Shown piece after piece: positions 35,331 to 42,205 of a DNA stretch of 46,529 nucleotides. The position numbers were made by a program, and so were the translations under genes. The DNA is from a virus. The stretch is from the IMG/VR virus record IMGVR_UViG_3300009159_000104, positions 1 to 46,529 of that record; one strand, 5' to 3'. A model generated the notes under the pieces. It saw only the letters and a program-made list of their open reading frames with translations, did not search any database and was not told the origin of the DNA. The first letter of the stretch is position 1; each line of letters opens with the position of its first letter.

Positions 35331-35539
35331 TGGGTAAAAGTAAAAAACAAAATGATGAGTTAATAACTAAGAAGTTAGTCGACAATATGTGCGACAACAT
35401 TTCTACAGTTCTCTTGGAAATGGGGTTATATCCTGGTACTGAAATGTTTGATAATATGTTTTTTAAATTAATGGATGAAATAGAAGAAGAAATTAAAGCA
35501 AGAGTAATAAAACGTATAAGAACCGTAATTGATAAATAG
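35330..35539 (+). CDS. Hypothetical protein (69 aa)
   Basis: Not recognised. A small helical protein with charged ends; the middle LEMGLYPGTEMFDNMFFKLM is followed by EEEIKARVIKRI. It overlaps the previous stop by one base and abuts the convergent gene ending at 35540. Confidence 0.58.
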   Translation: MGKSKKQNDELITKKLVDNMCDNISTVLLEMGLYPGTEMFDNMFFKLMDEIEEEIKARVIKRIRTVIDK

Positions 35540-36094
35540 TTATCGTTTTTTGATCAATCTCTTATTACTTACCAAACAGTAAGTATAATATTTACACCCA
35601 TCACAATATTCACCATTCCTAAACCAGATATGAGGTTGTTGGCAGGTACCACCATGTTTAATTTGACAACCATTAGGACCACCTGTTGCATTTTCAACAT
35701 ATGCCTTCCAAGAATCCCAATTGTTTAAAGTATCGTTTTCAATTCGCTTTTTAGCAGCATATTCAGCACTCTCTAAGTAACCTGATACTTGTTTTTTATT
35801 ACGCTTATTGTTATTGGGTTTTTTAATTTTATTACGAAGTAAGATTTCTTCACTAACCTCAGGTAACTTTTGTTTAATTTTAAGTTTTGTACGTACATCA
35901 TCTTGAGTGTGACCTTCTTTGAGAAGCTTCTTAGCTTTAGAACTAATAAAATTTGCAAAAAAAGCATCAATACTACCAAATTTATCAATTTTACGTTGAA
36001 GTGATGGACCATAAATATAAAACTTTTTACCAGTTATAATACAGGTTGCATAGATTGACTTTATCTTCTGTTTAACCTTCTGTTTAATTTTCAC
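35540..36094 (-). CDS. Hypothetical protein with C-terminal Cys cluster (184 aa), early
   Basis: Start chosen at GTG 36094, because the upstream in-frame TTG (36130) is the -35 box of its promoter, whose -10 ends 6 nt before this GTG. The N-terminal ~70 residues are basic (KIKQKVKQKIKSIYATC, LQRKIDKFGSIDAFFANFIS, AKKLLKEGHTQDDVRTKL) and resemble small conserved proteins of marine myoviruses of unknown role. The C-terminus has Cys143, Cys151, Cys164, Cys167 and Cys173, likely a zinc-binding module. Nucleic-acid binding is plausible but not shown. Confidence 0.65.
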   Translation of the reverse strand: MKIKQKVKQKIKSIYATCIITGKKFYIYGPSLQRKIDKFGSIDAFFANFISSKAKKLLKEGHTQDDVRTKLKIKQKLPEVSEEILLRNKIKKPNNNKRNKKQVSGYLESAEYAAKKRIENDTLNNWDSWKAYVENATGGPNGCQIKHGGTCQQPHIWFRNGEYCDGCKYYTYCLVSNKRLIKKR

Positions 36095-36100
36095 TACTAT

Positions 36101-36130
36101 ATAATAAGGGGTTCCCAATGAAAAACTCAA
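36101..36130 (-). promoter_or_regulatory. Early-type promoter for gene 35540-36094
   Basis: On the minus strand: TTGAGT (36130-36125), 18 nt containing ATTGGGAAC, TATTAT (36106-36101), 6 nt, GTG at 36094. Confidence 0.65.
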
Positions 36131-36139
36131 GAAAAAAAT

Positions 36140-36167
36140 TTGACTCTTTTGGGAAATTCCGTATAAT
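36140..36167 (+). promoter_or_regulatory. Early-type promoter for the RadA-like gene
   Basis: TTGACT (36140-36145), 16 nt containing TTTTGGGAAA, TATAAT (36162-36167). It is divergent from the promoter at 36101-36130. A leader of about 30 nt follows, longer than at most genes here. Confidence 0.65.
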
Positions 36168-36206
36168 CATTAGCGAAAGAAATCTTACCCGTTAATCCAT
36201 TATAAC

Positions 36207-37148
36207 ATGCAACTTAATATTACACAGAGTGAAACGTTTCAAACGGTAAAAAATATTATTATACCTGATGTTTATTATCGTAAGATGAAATGCGGTATAT
36301 CAGAAATTGATAGCTTGTTTAATGAAGGGTTTCTTCCTGGTAGTACTTTTACACTTACTGCACAAGCCGGGTGCGGTAAAACTACTTTGATGCTTCAAAT
36401 TCTAGAACAGTTGAGTAAGAATTATAGTGTTGGTTATGCAAGTGGTGAAGAACATATCCACCAATTAGCCTTTACTGCTAAACGTATTAAATGTGAAAAT
36501 GTTCCTATTGCAAATATTACTGATGTGGATAAGCTGGTGGAATTGACTAAAGAATTGGATTTTCTTGTTGTTGATTCATTCCAAGCTCTTACAACCAAAT
36601 ATAAAGATTTTAATAATAGCGAGAAAGATAGATATGCAGTGCAAGAGCTTACTAAAGCTGCTAAAGCAAATGAATGTACTATCTGCTTTATTGTACATTT
36701 GACTAAAATGGGGGTTATTAAAGGTAGCACTCTTCTACCCCATACAGTGGATGCTAATATGAATATTGAACTTATGGAAGAGTATGAAGCGGATGGTGGT
36801 AGAACGATATTCTTCATTAAGAACCGCTTTGGCCCGTTAAACACTCTTAATGCATTTATTACACCAATAGGTTATGACTTCAATAGAAAATTTGAAACTG
36901 AGATAGTTGATGTAAATCAAACTAAGATCAAAAACAAATTTTACGAACAGATAGTTACAATTGAAGGTGATATAACTATAGGATGTATTGTAGAAAAGCT
37001 AGATATTAACATCGTAAAAGCTGGCTCTCTCTTGAGAGAATTGACGCAGCTTAACCGTTTGGTGAAAATCGGTAGAGGAGGTAATGCGGTCTGGAATGTA
37101 GTGAAGAAAACGGTAAATATGAATATATATGACTGTAATGTCACTTAA
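36207..37148 (+). CDS. RadA/RecA-superfamily ATPase with C-terminal winged-helix-like region
   Basis: A 313-residue protein. GISEIDSLFNEGFLPGSTFT leads into Walker A AGCGKTT (54-60), ASGEE (78-82) has the catalytic Glu, FLVVDS (119-124) is Walker B, and KNRFG (205-209) is the hallmark motif of bacterial RadA/Sms. Unlike RadA it has no N-terminal zinc finger and no Lon-like C-terminal domain; instead residues ~245-305 (ITIGCIVEKLDINIVKAGSL, LRELTQLNRLVKIG) look like a winged helix. Likely a recombination-branch-migration or DNA-unwinding ATPase. Early promoter upstream. Confidence 0.75.
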   Translation: MQLNITQSETFQTVKNIIIPDVYYRKMKCGISEIDSLFNEGFLPGSTFTLTAQAGCGKTTLMLQILEQLSKNYSVGYASGEEHIHQLAFTAKRIKCENVPIANITDVDKLVELTKELDFLVVDSFQALTTKYKDFNNSEKDRYAVQELTKAAKANECTICFIVHLTKMGVIKGSTLLPHTVDANMNIELMEEYEADGGRTIFFIKNRFGPLNTLNAFITPIGYDFNRKFETEIVDVNQTKIKNKFYEQIVTIEGDITIGCIVEKLDINIVKAGSLLRELTQLNRLVKIGRGGNAVWNVVKKTVNMNIYDCNVT

Positions 37149-37350
37149 AGAATCTACTGTTAGAACTGTTACATTAGAGTGGCAACACAACAGTCAACCT
37201 CAATTTATCACTATCACTGAATGGGGTAACAAAGAAGGTGTAGATTTATCATCACATAATATAGCTCCTGTGCAACTAACCAATCAGCAATTAATGAGTA
37301 TTATTAATTGTGCAACAAGACTTCTTTTAAATCCAAATAATAACAATTGA
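37129..37350 (+). CDS. Hypothetical protein (73 aa or 70 aa)
   Basis: Not recognised. Overlaps the end of the RadA-like gene by 20 nt; a second in-frame ATG at 37138 gives MSLKESTVRT and a shorter overlap and is equally plausible. VTLEWQHNSQPQFITITEWG and the helix VQLTNQQLMSIINCATRLLL suggest a small folded domain. Confidence 0.6.
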   Translation: MTVMSLKESTVRTVTLEWQHNSQPQFITITEWGNKEGVDLSSHNIAPVQLTNQQLMSIINCATRLLLNPNNNN

Positions 37351-37375
37351 TTTTCCATTTATTACCAATTAAAAT
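37347..37375 (+). promoter_or_regulatory. Early-type promoter for the TGT/DpdA-like gene
   Basis: TTGATT (37347-37352), 17 nt, TAAAAT (37370-37375), 9 nt, ATG at 37385. Confidence 0.55.
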
Positions 37376-37384
37376 TAATTTGTT

Positions 37385-38176
37385 ATGCTTATATCGCACG
37401 AGGTACCAATCAGTCTACTTGAAAAATCGTTAAATTTTAATGATTACAATTATTGTTTAGTTCATCTATTAGAAACACACCCAAAATACAAGATTTTTTA
37501 CAAACATTCGAGAATTAATAACAAAGAATTACTTTTAGATAATTCTATTTTTGAATTAGGTAAAGCTTTTGACGCTGATAAGTTTGCTGGTTATGTTGAT
37601 GAACTTAACCCTACTTACTATGTAATTCCTGATTCGTTAGAGAATTACGAAGAGACACTTACTAGTTACAAGTCATTTGTTAATAATTACGGTAGTTTGA
37701 ACGGTGCAAAGATTGGTGTTGTGCAAGGTAAGACCTATGCCGAACTTGTTAATTGTTATAAGTATATGGCTGATAATGCAGATTATATTGCATTTAGCTT
37801 TGATATGAGTCTGTATCAGGCTATTGGTCTTGGTAGGACTAAGCTAGAGAAGCAATGCTCTGGTAGACAGAGATTTATTAACATGCTTGTGGAAGATTCA
37901 ATTATTAGGTGGGATAAACCTCATCACCTTTTAGGTTGTTCTCTTGCAATTGAATTTAAGTATTATAGGGAGCGTGAAATGACTTTTATCCGTTCTTGTG
38001 ATACTTCTAATCCTATTGTATCAGGTATCGAAGGTTTGTATTACAATGGTACTTTTGGTATGCAAGTAAAGCCTACCACAAAACTTATTGAGTATATTGA
38101 TATAAAAGTTGATGATATACAGTTGTTTCGCATTGAGCACAACGTTAAATACTTCAGGGAAATAGTTAATGGGTGA
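37385..38176 (+). CDS. Possible TGT/DpdA-like transglycosylase (TIM-barrel base-exchange enzyme)
   Basis: A 263-residue protein. The motif order suggests the tRNA-guanine transglycosylase superfamily to which phage DpdA belongs: LLLDNSIFELG (about 50-60) in the place of the catalytic-side Asp-Ser loop, PTYYVIPDSLENYEETL (near 76), KIGVVQGKTYAELVNCYKYM (near 105) like the VQG strand, and DYIAFSFD. DpdA inserts 7-deazaguanine bases into phage DNA, protecting it from restriction. No precursor-synthesis genes (FolE, QueD, QueE, QueC) occur in this window, so they would be elsewhere or salvaged. The assignment is by pattern and is tentative. Confidence 0.45.
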   Translation: MLISHEVPISLLEKSLNFNDYNYCLVHLLETHPKYKIFYKHSRINNKELLLDNSIFELGKAFDADKFAGYVDELNPTYYVIPDSLENYEETLTSYKSFVNNYGSLNGAKIGVVQGKTYAELVNCYKYMADNADYIAFSFDMSLYQAIGLGRTKLEKQCSGRQRFINMLVEDSIIRWDKPHHLLGCSLAIEFKYYREREMTFIRSCDTSNPIVSGIEGLYYNGTFGMQVKPTTKLIEYIDIKVDDIQLFRIEHNVKYFREIVNG

Positions 38177-38179
38177 TAA

Positions 38180-38515
38180 ATGATAAAAAACGGGGGTGAC
38201 TATATGGACTATTTAAATTTTGTAATTAGTGAACATTACTCTAATTATTGGAAATTTGAAATAGAGCGGAATAGCACCCCTGTTGATTATTATAAAGCTG
38301 ACAGTCACTTGGCAGTTATAACTCTTTTAGAAGAGTGTAGAGCATTTTTTATAAATAATGTTAAGAATGATTTTGATTATGATAATTTAAATAATTATCT
38401 TGATTTTATTCATAATAAAAGTCTTGATTATTCTACTGAATCAGTAGAATTTTTTGCTATCAATATGTTAATTTTAAGTATTATAGAATTACTTAAGGGT
38501 CAACAAATATCTTAA
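38180..38515 (+). CDS. Hypothetical acidic protein (111 aa; possible start at 38204)
   Basis: Not recognised. Helical, Asp/Asn/Tyr-rich (DFDYDNLNNYLDFIHNKSLD). The ATG at 38204 (MDYLNFVISEHY) is preceded by GGGGGTGA at a good distance, one of very few Shine-Dalgarno-like sequences here, so the true protein may be 103 residues. Its 3' end overlaps the minus-strand Dps-like gene by 27 nt. Confidence 0.6.
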   Translation: MIKNGGDYMDYLNFVISEHYSNYWKFEIERNSTPVDYYKADSHLAVITLLEECRAFFINNVKNDFDYDNLNNYLDFIHNKSLDYSTESVEFFAINMLILSIIELLKGQQIS

Positions 38516-38860
38516 TTTATTAATATTGGATAACATTTCATCTCTAAGATTTAACAACTCAGAATTAATATCAGGTGAATAATCTTCTTTATTAATAAGG
38601 TTATAGGTGAGATAATCAACAATTTTTAACATTGTATTTGTTACATTTTCAGTAGAGTAATTTACTAATACAACATTAAACTCATCACCTACAGGATATA
38701 TTCTACCATATTTACCTTGGTACACTTCAATAAACTCATCAATCAATGCATTTAATGCATCATATGTTTTACCAAAAGCTTCATGTTCAGCAAAACTTTT
38801 GGTTTGCCAGTGGAATACTCTTAATTGATTAAGTATGGTTAATAAGTTGATTAATTTCAT
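38489..38860 (-). CDS. Ferritin/Dps-like small protein (DUF5856 type), late
   Basis: A 123-residue four-helix protein. LRVFHWQTKSFAEHEAFGKT followed by YDALNALIDEFIEVYQGKYG closely follows the Dps/ferritin-like pattern (HW-Q-T near the N-terminus, then H-x-x-F-G-x-x-YD and D-x-x-x-E). The start is set at the ATG 38860, not the TTG one codon upstream, because TAAATA lies 6 nt before it. Phage members of this family have no tested function; iron binding, DNA binding or a virion role are possible. Confidence 0.7.
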   Translation of the reverse strand: MKLINLLTILNQLRVFHWQTKSFAEHEAFGKTYDALNALIDEFIEVYQGKYGRIYPVGDEFNVVLVNYSTENVTNTMLKIVDYLTYNLINKEDYSPDINSELLNLRDEMLSNINKLRYLLTLK

Positions 38861-38866
38861 CAAATG

Positions 38867-38872
38867 TATTTA
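38867..38872 (-). promoter_or_regulatory. Late promoter TAAATA for the Dps-like gene
   Basis: On the minus strand TAAATAAATA holds two overlapping boxes; the nearer one is followed by 6 nt and the ATG at 38860. Confidence 0.6.
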
Positions 38873-38900
38873 TTTACCGTATAGAGAAAGTAAATATATA

Positions 38901-39122
38901 ATGAATATGGTAAACGTACGTGAGGATGATATTTTTACAGTGCACGATATTAAATTAGCTATCGGACAAAATAAGAATACAGTCTTCTTTTTTAAAGAAG
39001 GTAAATATACTGATACCACGTTGGAAGAGTTTGTAGAGATGACTCGTCCAATAGTTAAATATATTTACAACGAAGGGTTCATTAAGTTGAAGTCACTGAA
39101 AGTTACAATCTTAGCAAAATAA
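38901..39122 (+). CDS. Hypothetical protein (73 aa)
   Basis: Not recognised. The open frame extends to 38835, but that part overlaps the start of the opposite gene and its promoter, so ATG 38901 or 38907 is the likely start; TAAATATATAAT directly upstream supplies a late or sigma70-like -10. VREDDIFTVHDIKLAIGQNK then VFFFKEGKYTDTTLEEFV reads like a small alpha/beta fold. Confidence 0.6.
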   Translation: MNMVNVREDDIFTVHDIKLAIGQNKNTVFFFKEGKYTDTTLEEFVEMTRPIVKYIYNEGFIKLKSLKVTILAK

Positions 39123-39127
39123 AAAAC

Positions 39128-39156
39128 TTGATTTTATTTTGGAACGTGCATAATAT
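39128..39156 (+). promoter_or_regulatory. Early-type promoter for tRNA-Thr and the genes after it
   Basis: TTGATT (39128-39133), 17 nt containing ATTTTGGAAC, TAATAT (39151-39156), 16 nt before the tRNA. Confidence 0.68.
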
Positions 39157-39172
39157 ATTTACAGTTAACAAT

Positions 39173-39259
39173 GCCTAGGTGACCCGAATGGCTAAGGGAC
39201 CAGTTTTGTAAACTGGCGGCGAAAGCCAACTGCAGGTTCGATTCCTGTCCTAGGCTCCA
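39173..39259 (+). tRNA. tRNA-Thr (anticodon UGU) with a class-II-like long variable arm
   Basis: An 87-nt cloverleaf. Acceptor GCCTAGG (39173-39179) pairs with CCTAGGC, discriminator T, encoded CCA. Anticodon stem CCAGT/ACTGG encloses TTTGTAA, giving UGU, which reads ACA (Thr). The D stem has 3 bp (CCC/GGG) and the variable arm is long (CGGCGAAAGCCAACT, with a GGC-GAAA-GCC hairpin), both class II features normal for Ser, Leu or Tyr but not Thr. G1-C72 and C2-G71 are as in bacterial tRNA-Thr. Confidence 0.88.
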
Positions 39260-39274
39260 TTATATTTAATAAAA

Positions 39275-39538
39275 ATGCATAATTGTAAGTTGTGTAAGGG
39301 TGAAGTTGAACAAGCGCGTATTGAATTGCTTAATAGTTTTATTTGCAGTAAATGCGCAAATAACGTTAAACAGCAAAAAGTTAAAGGTATTATGGTTTTT
39401 AACCATAAAACCGGTGGGAGTGTTCAAGTAGTTTCTCAAGAAGCATTTCAAGATTATCGTAGATTAGCACCGTATGGTAGAAATACCGGTCGTGGTTCTG
39501 GGTTACATAGAGTAACCAAGACCACAAGTGCTATGTAG
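39275..39538 (+). CDS. Zinc-finger protein, DksA/TraR-like (87 aa)
   Basis: The N-terminal part (MHNCKLCKGEVEQARIELLN, then FICSKCANNV) has CxxC-x17-CxxC spacing with an ER/RIE helix between, as in DksA/TraR-type zinc fingers. The C-terminal ~50 residues are basic (RRLAPYGRNTGRGSGLHRVT). DksA-like proteins act on RNA polymerase, but the coiled coil is missing, so only the finger is supported. The ATG is 15 nt after the tRNA-Thr CCA end. Confidence 0.6.
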   Translation: MHNCKLCKGEVEQARIELLNSFICSKCANNVKQQKVKGIMVFNHKTGGSVQVVSQEAFQDYRRLAPYGRNTGRGSGLHRVTKTTSAM

Positions 39539-39540
39539 GT

Positions 39541-40248
39541 ATGAATATTAATAAAAAAGAGAAAAAATATAAAGAATTACTAGCTTATAATAGAGAGTTA
39601 GATGAGCTTTATAGACAGAAATGGGCAATTGAGCCGATAAGGCTTGATAAGCCCATTGTACATGGTTATATAAGATATCTTCAAATTAGAATTGAGAATC
39701 ATCTTCGTGGTGATTACAACCAAATAAAAAATGCTTTTGAACTTGTTGGTTATTATACAGCATATCATAAAACTAAAGATTTCCTTATAAAGCATAAGGA
39801 CCATATTCAAGAAAAACATGCCACTCTTTCATTTTTTCTTGATCCTCGATTCAGATATTATATTTCCGAACAAAAGCAATTAGCAGATTTTCAGCGTATT
39901 TATGAATGTGGAGGACATCTTAAACATATTGAAAATGTTGTAGAGTGTAATTGCTCTTTTGATAAGCATCCTAATCACTTTAAACCACATTATGAGTTCT
40001 CTAAACCATGGTTGTTGGAGGAAAAAACAGAAGTACATTTACTTACTCATTATACACCTATCAATACTGATCTTGAGTCTAATATTTCTAAACTTAAAAA
40101 GATTATGTATAATACTAATTTTTATGAGATACTTTATGGTAAACGTAAACACGACCGTTGCGGCCATTACCCATATTTGAAAGATAAAACCCATGGGTAT
40201 ATTCACGGGTACCCTAGACCACGTATTGAAGAATTGTATGAATGGTAG
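39541..40248 (+). CDS. Hypothetical protein (235 aa)
   Basis: Not recognised. Charged, with many His, Tyr and Lys residues. The second half has several Cys and His residues (ECGGHLKHIENVVECNCSFD, KRKHDRCGHYPYLK) that might bind metal. It begins 2 nt after the zinc-finger gene, and its last 11 nt overlap the dCMP deaminase start. Confidence 0.62.
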   Translation: MNINKKEKKYKELLAYNRELDELYRQKWAIEPIRLDKPIVHGYIRYLQIRIENHLRGDYNQIKNAFELVGYYTAYHKTKDFLIKHKDHIQEKHATLSFFLDPRFRYYISEQKQLADFQRIYECGGHLKHIENVVECNCSFDKHPNHFKPHYEFSKPWLLEEKTEVHLLTHYTPINTDLESNISKLKKIMYNTNFYEILYGKRKHDRCGHYPYLKDKTHGYIHGYPRPRIEELYEW

Positions 40249-40660
40249 AAATCGTTTAAGTTGGGTTAATACAGCAGTTAAACTTGCGCACGATATTGCT
40301 AATTATCGTAGTGAAGATCCGAATGTGCAAGTAGGTGCATGTGCAATTAAACACGATTCGAGTATTATTCTTGGATATAATGGTGCTCCATCAGGAATAG
40401 ATATTGATTGGAGTAATAGAGATGAAAAACGTAAGAGGGTTATCCATGCTGAAGCAAACGTTTTAAACTTTGTAAAACCTGGAGAAGTAAATATTCTAGC
40501 TGTCACACATTTACCTTGTATAGAGTGCTTAAAAATTATTAAGCAAAAAAGGATTAATAAAGTTTATTATTCGAAACTTTTAGACTTTTATAAACCTGAT
40601 GATGTATTTACAATTGCATCAGAATTTGATATTGAATTACTTTTTATAAACAATCTATAA
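40238..40660 (+). CDS. dCMP deaminase
   Basis: A 140-residue cytidine-deaminase-fold protein converting dCMP to dUMP for dTMP synthesis. The zinc motifs are HAEAN (70-74) and PCIEC (93-97); GAPSGID (49-55) is the family's substrate loop. The frame opens upstream at 40193, but ATG 40238 gives the normal family N-terminus (NRLSWVNTAVKLAHDIA). It overlaps the preceding stop by 11 nt. Works with dUTPase in the thymidylate pathway. Confidence 0.88.
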   Translation: MNGRNRLSWVNTAVKLAHDIANYRSEDPNVQVGACAIKHDSSIILGYNGAPSGIDIDWSNRDEKRKRVIHAEANVLNFVKPGEVNILAVTHLPCIECLKIIKQKRINKVYYSKLLDFYKPDDVFTIASEFDIELLFINNL

Positions 40661-40661
40661 T
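40632..40661 (+). promoter_or_regulatory. Possible early-type promoter for the RNA ligase gene
   Basis: TTGAAT (40632-40637), 18 nt, TATAAT (40656-40661), 3 nt before the ATG at 40665. It lies inside the end of the deaminase gene. Confidence 0.42.
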
Positions 40662-40664
40662 ATT

Positions 40665-41672
40665 ATGGAAAGAAAACTTGCTACTGTAGTAAAAATTAAC
40701 GATATTCAACCTATACCTAATGCTGATGCTATTGAAGTTGCAACAGTAAAAGGTTGGAAGGTAGTAGTTAAGAAGAACGAATACAAAGTTGGTGATTTGG
40801 CTGTTTACTATGAAATTGACAGTCTTCTCCCAATTAAGCCTGAATTTGAGTTTCTCCGTAGATCTTCTTATAAGAAGATGTTTAATGGTACTGAAGGATT
40901 TCGGCTTAGAACCATTAAACTTCGTAATCAAATCAGTCAAGGATTATTAACTCCAATTCCAGATAGCATTCTTGAACCAAAGGAAGGTGATGATTTGACT
41001 CAGATACTTGATATTATCAAGTATGAAGCTCCTATTCCTGCTCAACTTGCAGGTAAAATTAAAGGTACATTTCCAAGTTTTATACCTAAGACTGATGAGA
41101 TTCGTATTCAAAACTTTCAAAGTGAAGTCGGATTTAATCCAGGTGGTGAACGAGTATATATTACTGAAAAGCTAGATGGTACTAGTTTTACCTGTTACTT
41201 CAAGGATGGGGTCTTTGGTGTTTGTGGTAGAAACTGGGAATTAACTGAGACTGATGATAATTCTCTTTGGCGTATGGCTAAGATGCTTGGGCTTAAAGAT
41301 AAACTCACTAAGCATGGTAAGAATATTGCTCTTCAAGGTGAGCTCATTGGTGCTGGTATTAATGGTAATCTCTATAAACTCTCTGACCATAAACTGTTTT
41401 TCTTTACCGGTTATGATATTGATAAAGGACGCCGTATGTTCTTTGATGAGCTTGAATGGGTATTGTTTGGTCTTAGATTGGAGATGGTACCGGTAATTGA
41501 TAGTAATTCAATATTACCTACTGGAGATATAGTCGATTATATGTTATTATTTGCAGAAAATAATAGCGTAATTAACCCTGAAGTAGGTCGTGAAGGTATT
41601 GTTGCCCGTGGACTTGAAAAAGAATTTAGTTTCAAGGCTATTAGCAACATATATCTTTTGAATGAAAAGTAA
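40665..41672 (+). CDS. RNA ligase, DRB0094/DraRnl (Rnl5) type
   Basis: A 335-residue ligase. The N-terminal ~100 residues (KLATVVKINDIQPIPNADAI, KGWKVVVKKNEYKVGDLAVY) are the distinctive domain of the DRB0094 family. The nucleotidyltransferase core follows: motif I EKLDGTS with Lys169 as the AMP-accepting residue, the EL in LQGELIGAG, FFFTGYDI, EGIVARG as motif IV and FSFKAIS as motif V. These enzymes seal 3'-OH/5'-phosphate nicks with a 3'-OH RNA strand. It may repair tRNAs cut by host defence, consistent with nearby tRNA genes. Confidence 0.85.
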   Translation: MERKLATVVKINDIQPIPNADAIEVATVKGWKVVVKKNEYKVGDLAVYYEIDSLLPIKPEFEFLRRSSYKKMFNGTEGFRLRTIKLRNQISQGLLTPIPDSILEPKEGDDLTQILDIIKYEAPIPAQLAGKIKGTFPSFIPKTDEIRIQNFQSEVGFNPGGERVYITEKLDGTSFTCYFKDGVFGVCGRNWELTETDDNSLWRMAKMLGLKDKLTKHGKNIALQGELIGAGINGNLYKLSDHKLFFFTGYDIDKGRRMFFDELEWVLFGLRLEMVPVIDSNSILPTGDIVDYMLLFAENNSVINPEVGREGIVARGLEKEFSFKAISNIYLLNEK

Positions 41673-41675
41673 ATA

Positions 41676-41704
41676 TTGATTGAGTTGAATAACGCAGATA
41701 AATA
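41676..41704 (+). promoter_or_regulatory. Early-type promoter for gene 41713
   Basis: TTGATT (41676-41681), 17 nt, TAAATA (41699-41704), 8 nt, ATG at 41713. The -10 is also a TAAATA, so late use is possible. Confidence 0.5.
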
Positions 41705-41712
41705 AAATTTGT

Positions 41713-42165
41713 ATGAACACACTAGAAAAAACAAACTTGGATTTTAATGAAATGCTTAACACATGTTGGGAAACAGCATTGGGTGTTACTAAGCGAGCTA
41801 AACTCTATCAAGCTTCCTCACCTAAAGATATGAGCTTTATTCATTGTATTTTTAGAGGCAATGATGAATATGCCACAGTAATGGTGAATTGTACAAGCGG
41901 TGGTAAAACCCAAATTGTTACTGTAGATAGCCCTTATTTAGATGATTGTGTTATACATCCCCCTATTGAGATGACTCAAACAGAATCAGAGCAATATTTA
42001 ACTGCTGCTGGTTATTCTAATTGGACTTGTGTATGTTTAAGAGAGCCTTTATATTCAGTTAAGTATAATCCATTGTATATCTATACTGTACCTTCTACAC
42101 TACAAAAAGTAGGTGGTTATATTGGTGTAGATTCAACAGATGGAGCTATCATTATTTTGGAATAA
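41713..42165 (+). CDS. Hypothetical protein (150 aa)
   Basis: Not recognised. Several Cys residues are scattered (NTCWETALGV, FIHCIFRGND, MVNCTSGGKT, WTCVCLREPL) without a finger spacing. Beta strands alternate through the middle. It lies between RNA and DNA ligases with its own promoter, so an early nucleic-acid role is plausible by context only. Confidence 0.62.
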   Translation: MNTLEKTNLDFNEMLNTCWETALGVTKRAKLYQASSPKDMSFIHCIFRGNDEYATVMVNCTSGGKTQIVTVDSPYLDDCVIHPPIEMTQTESEQYLTAAGYSNWTCVCLREPLYSVKYNPLYIYTVPSTLQKVGGYIGVDSTDGAIIILE

Positions 42166-42170
42166 AACCG

Positions 42171-42199
42171 TTGATTCAATTTGGAACTTTTCATATAAT
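42171..42199 (+). promoter_or_regulatory. Early-type promoter for the DNA ligase gene
   Basis: TTGATT (42171-42176), 17 nt containing ATTTGGAAC, TATAAT (42194-42199), 6 nt, ATG at 42206. One of the best matches in the window. Confidence 0.75.
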
Positions 42200-42205
42200 T
42201 TTTAC

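Noticed and set aside
36434-36844. A 136-codon minus-strand frame inside the RadA-like gene
   Set aside because: Antisense shadow of a gene with all RecA-type motifs; no TAAATA or sigma70-like box at its start.
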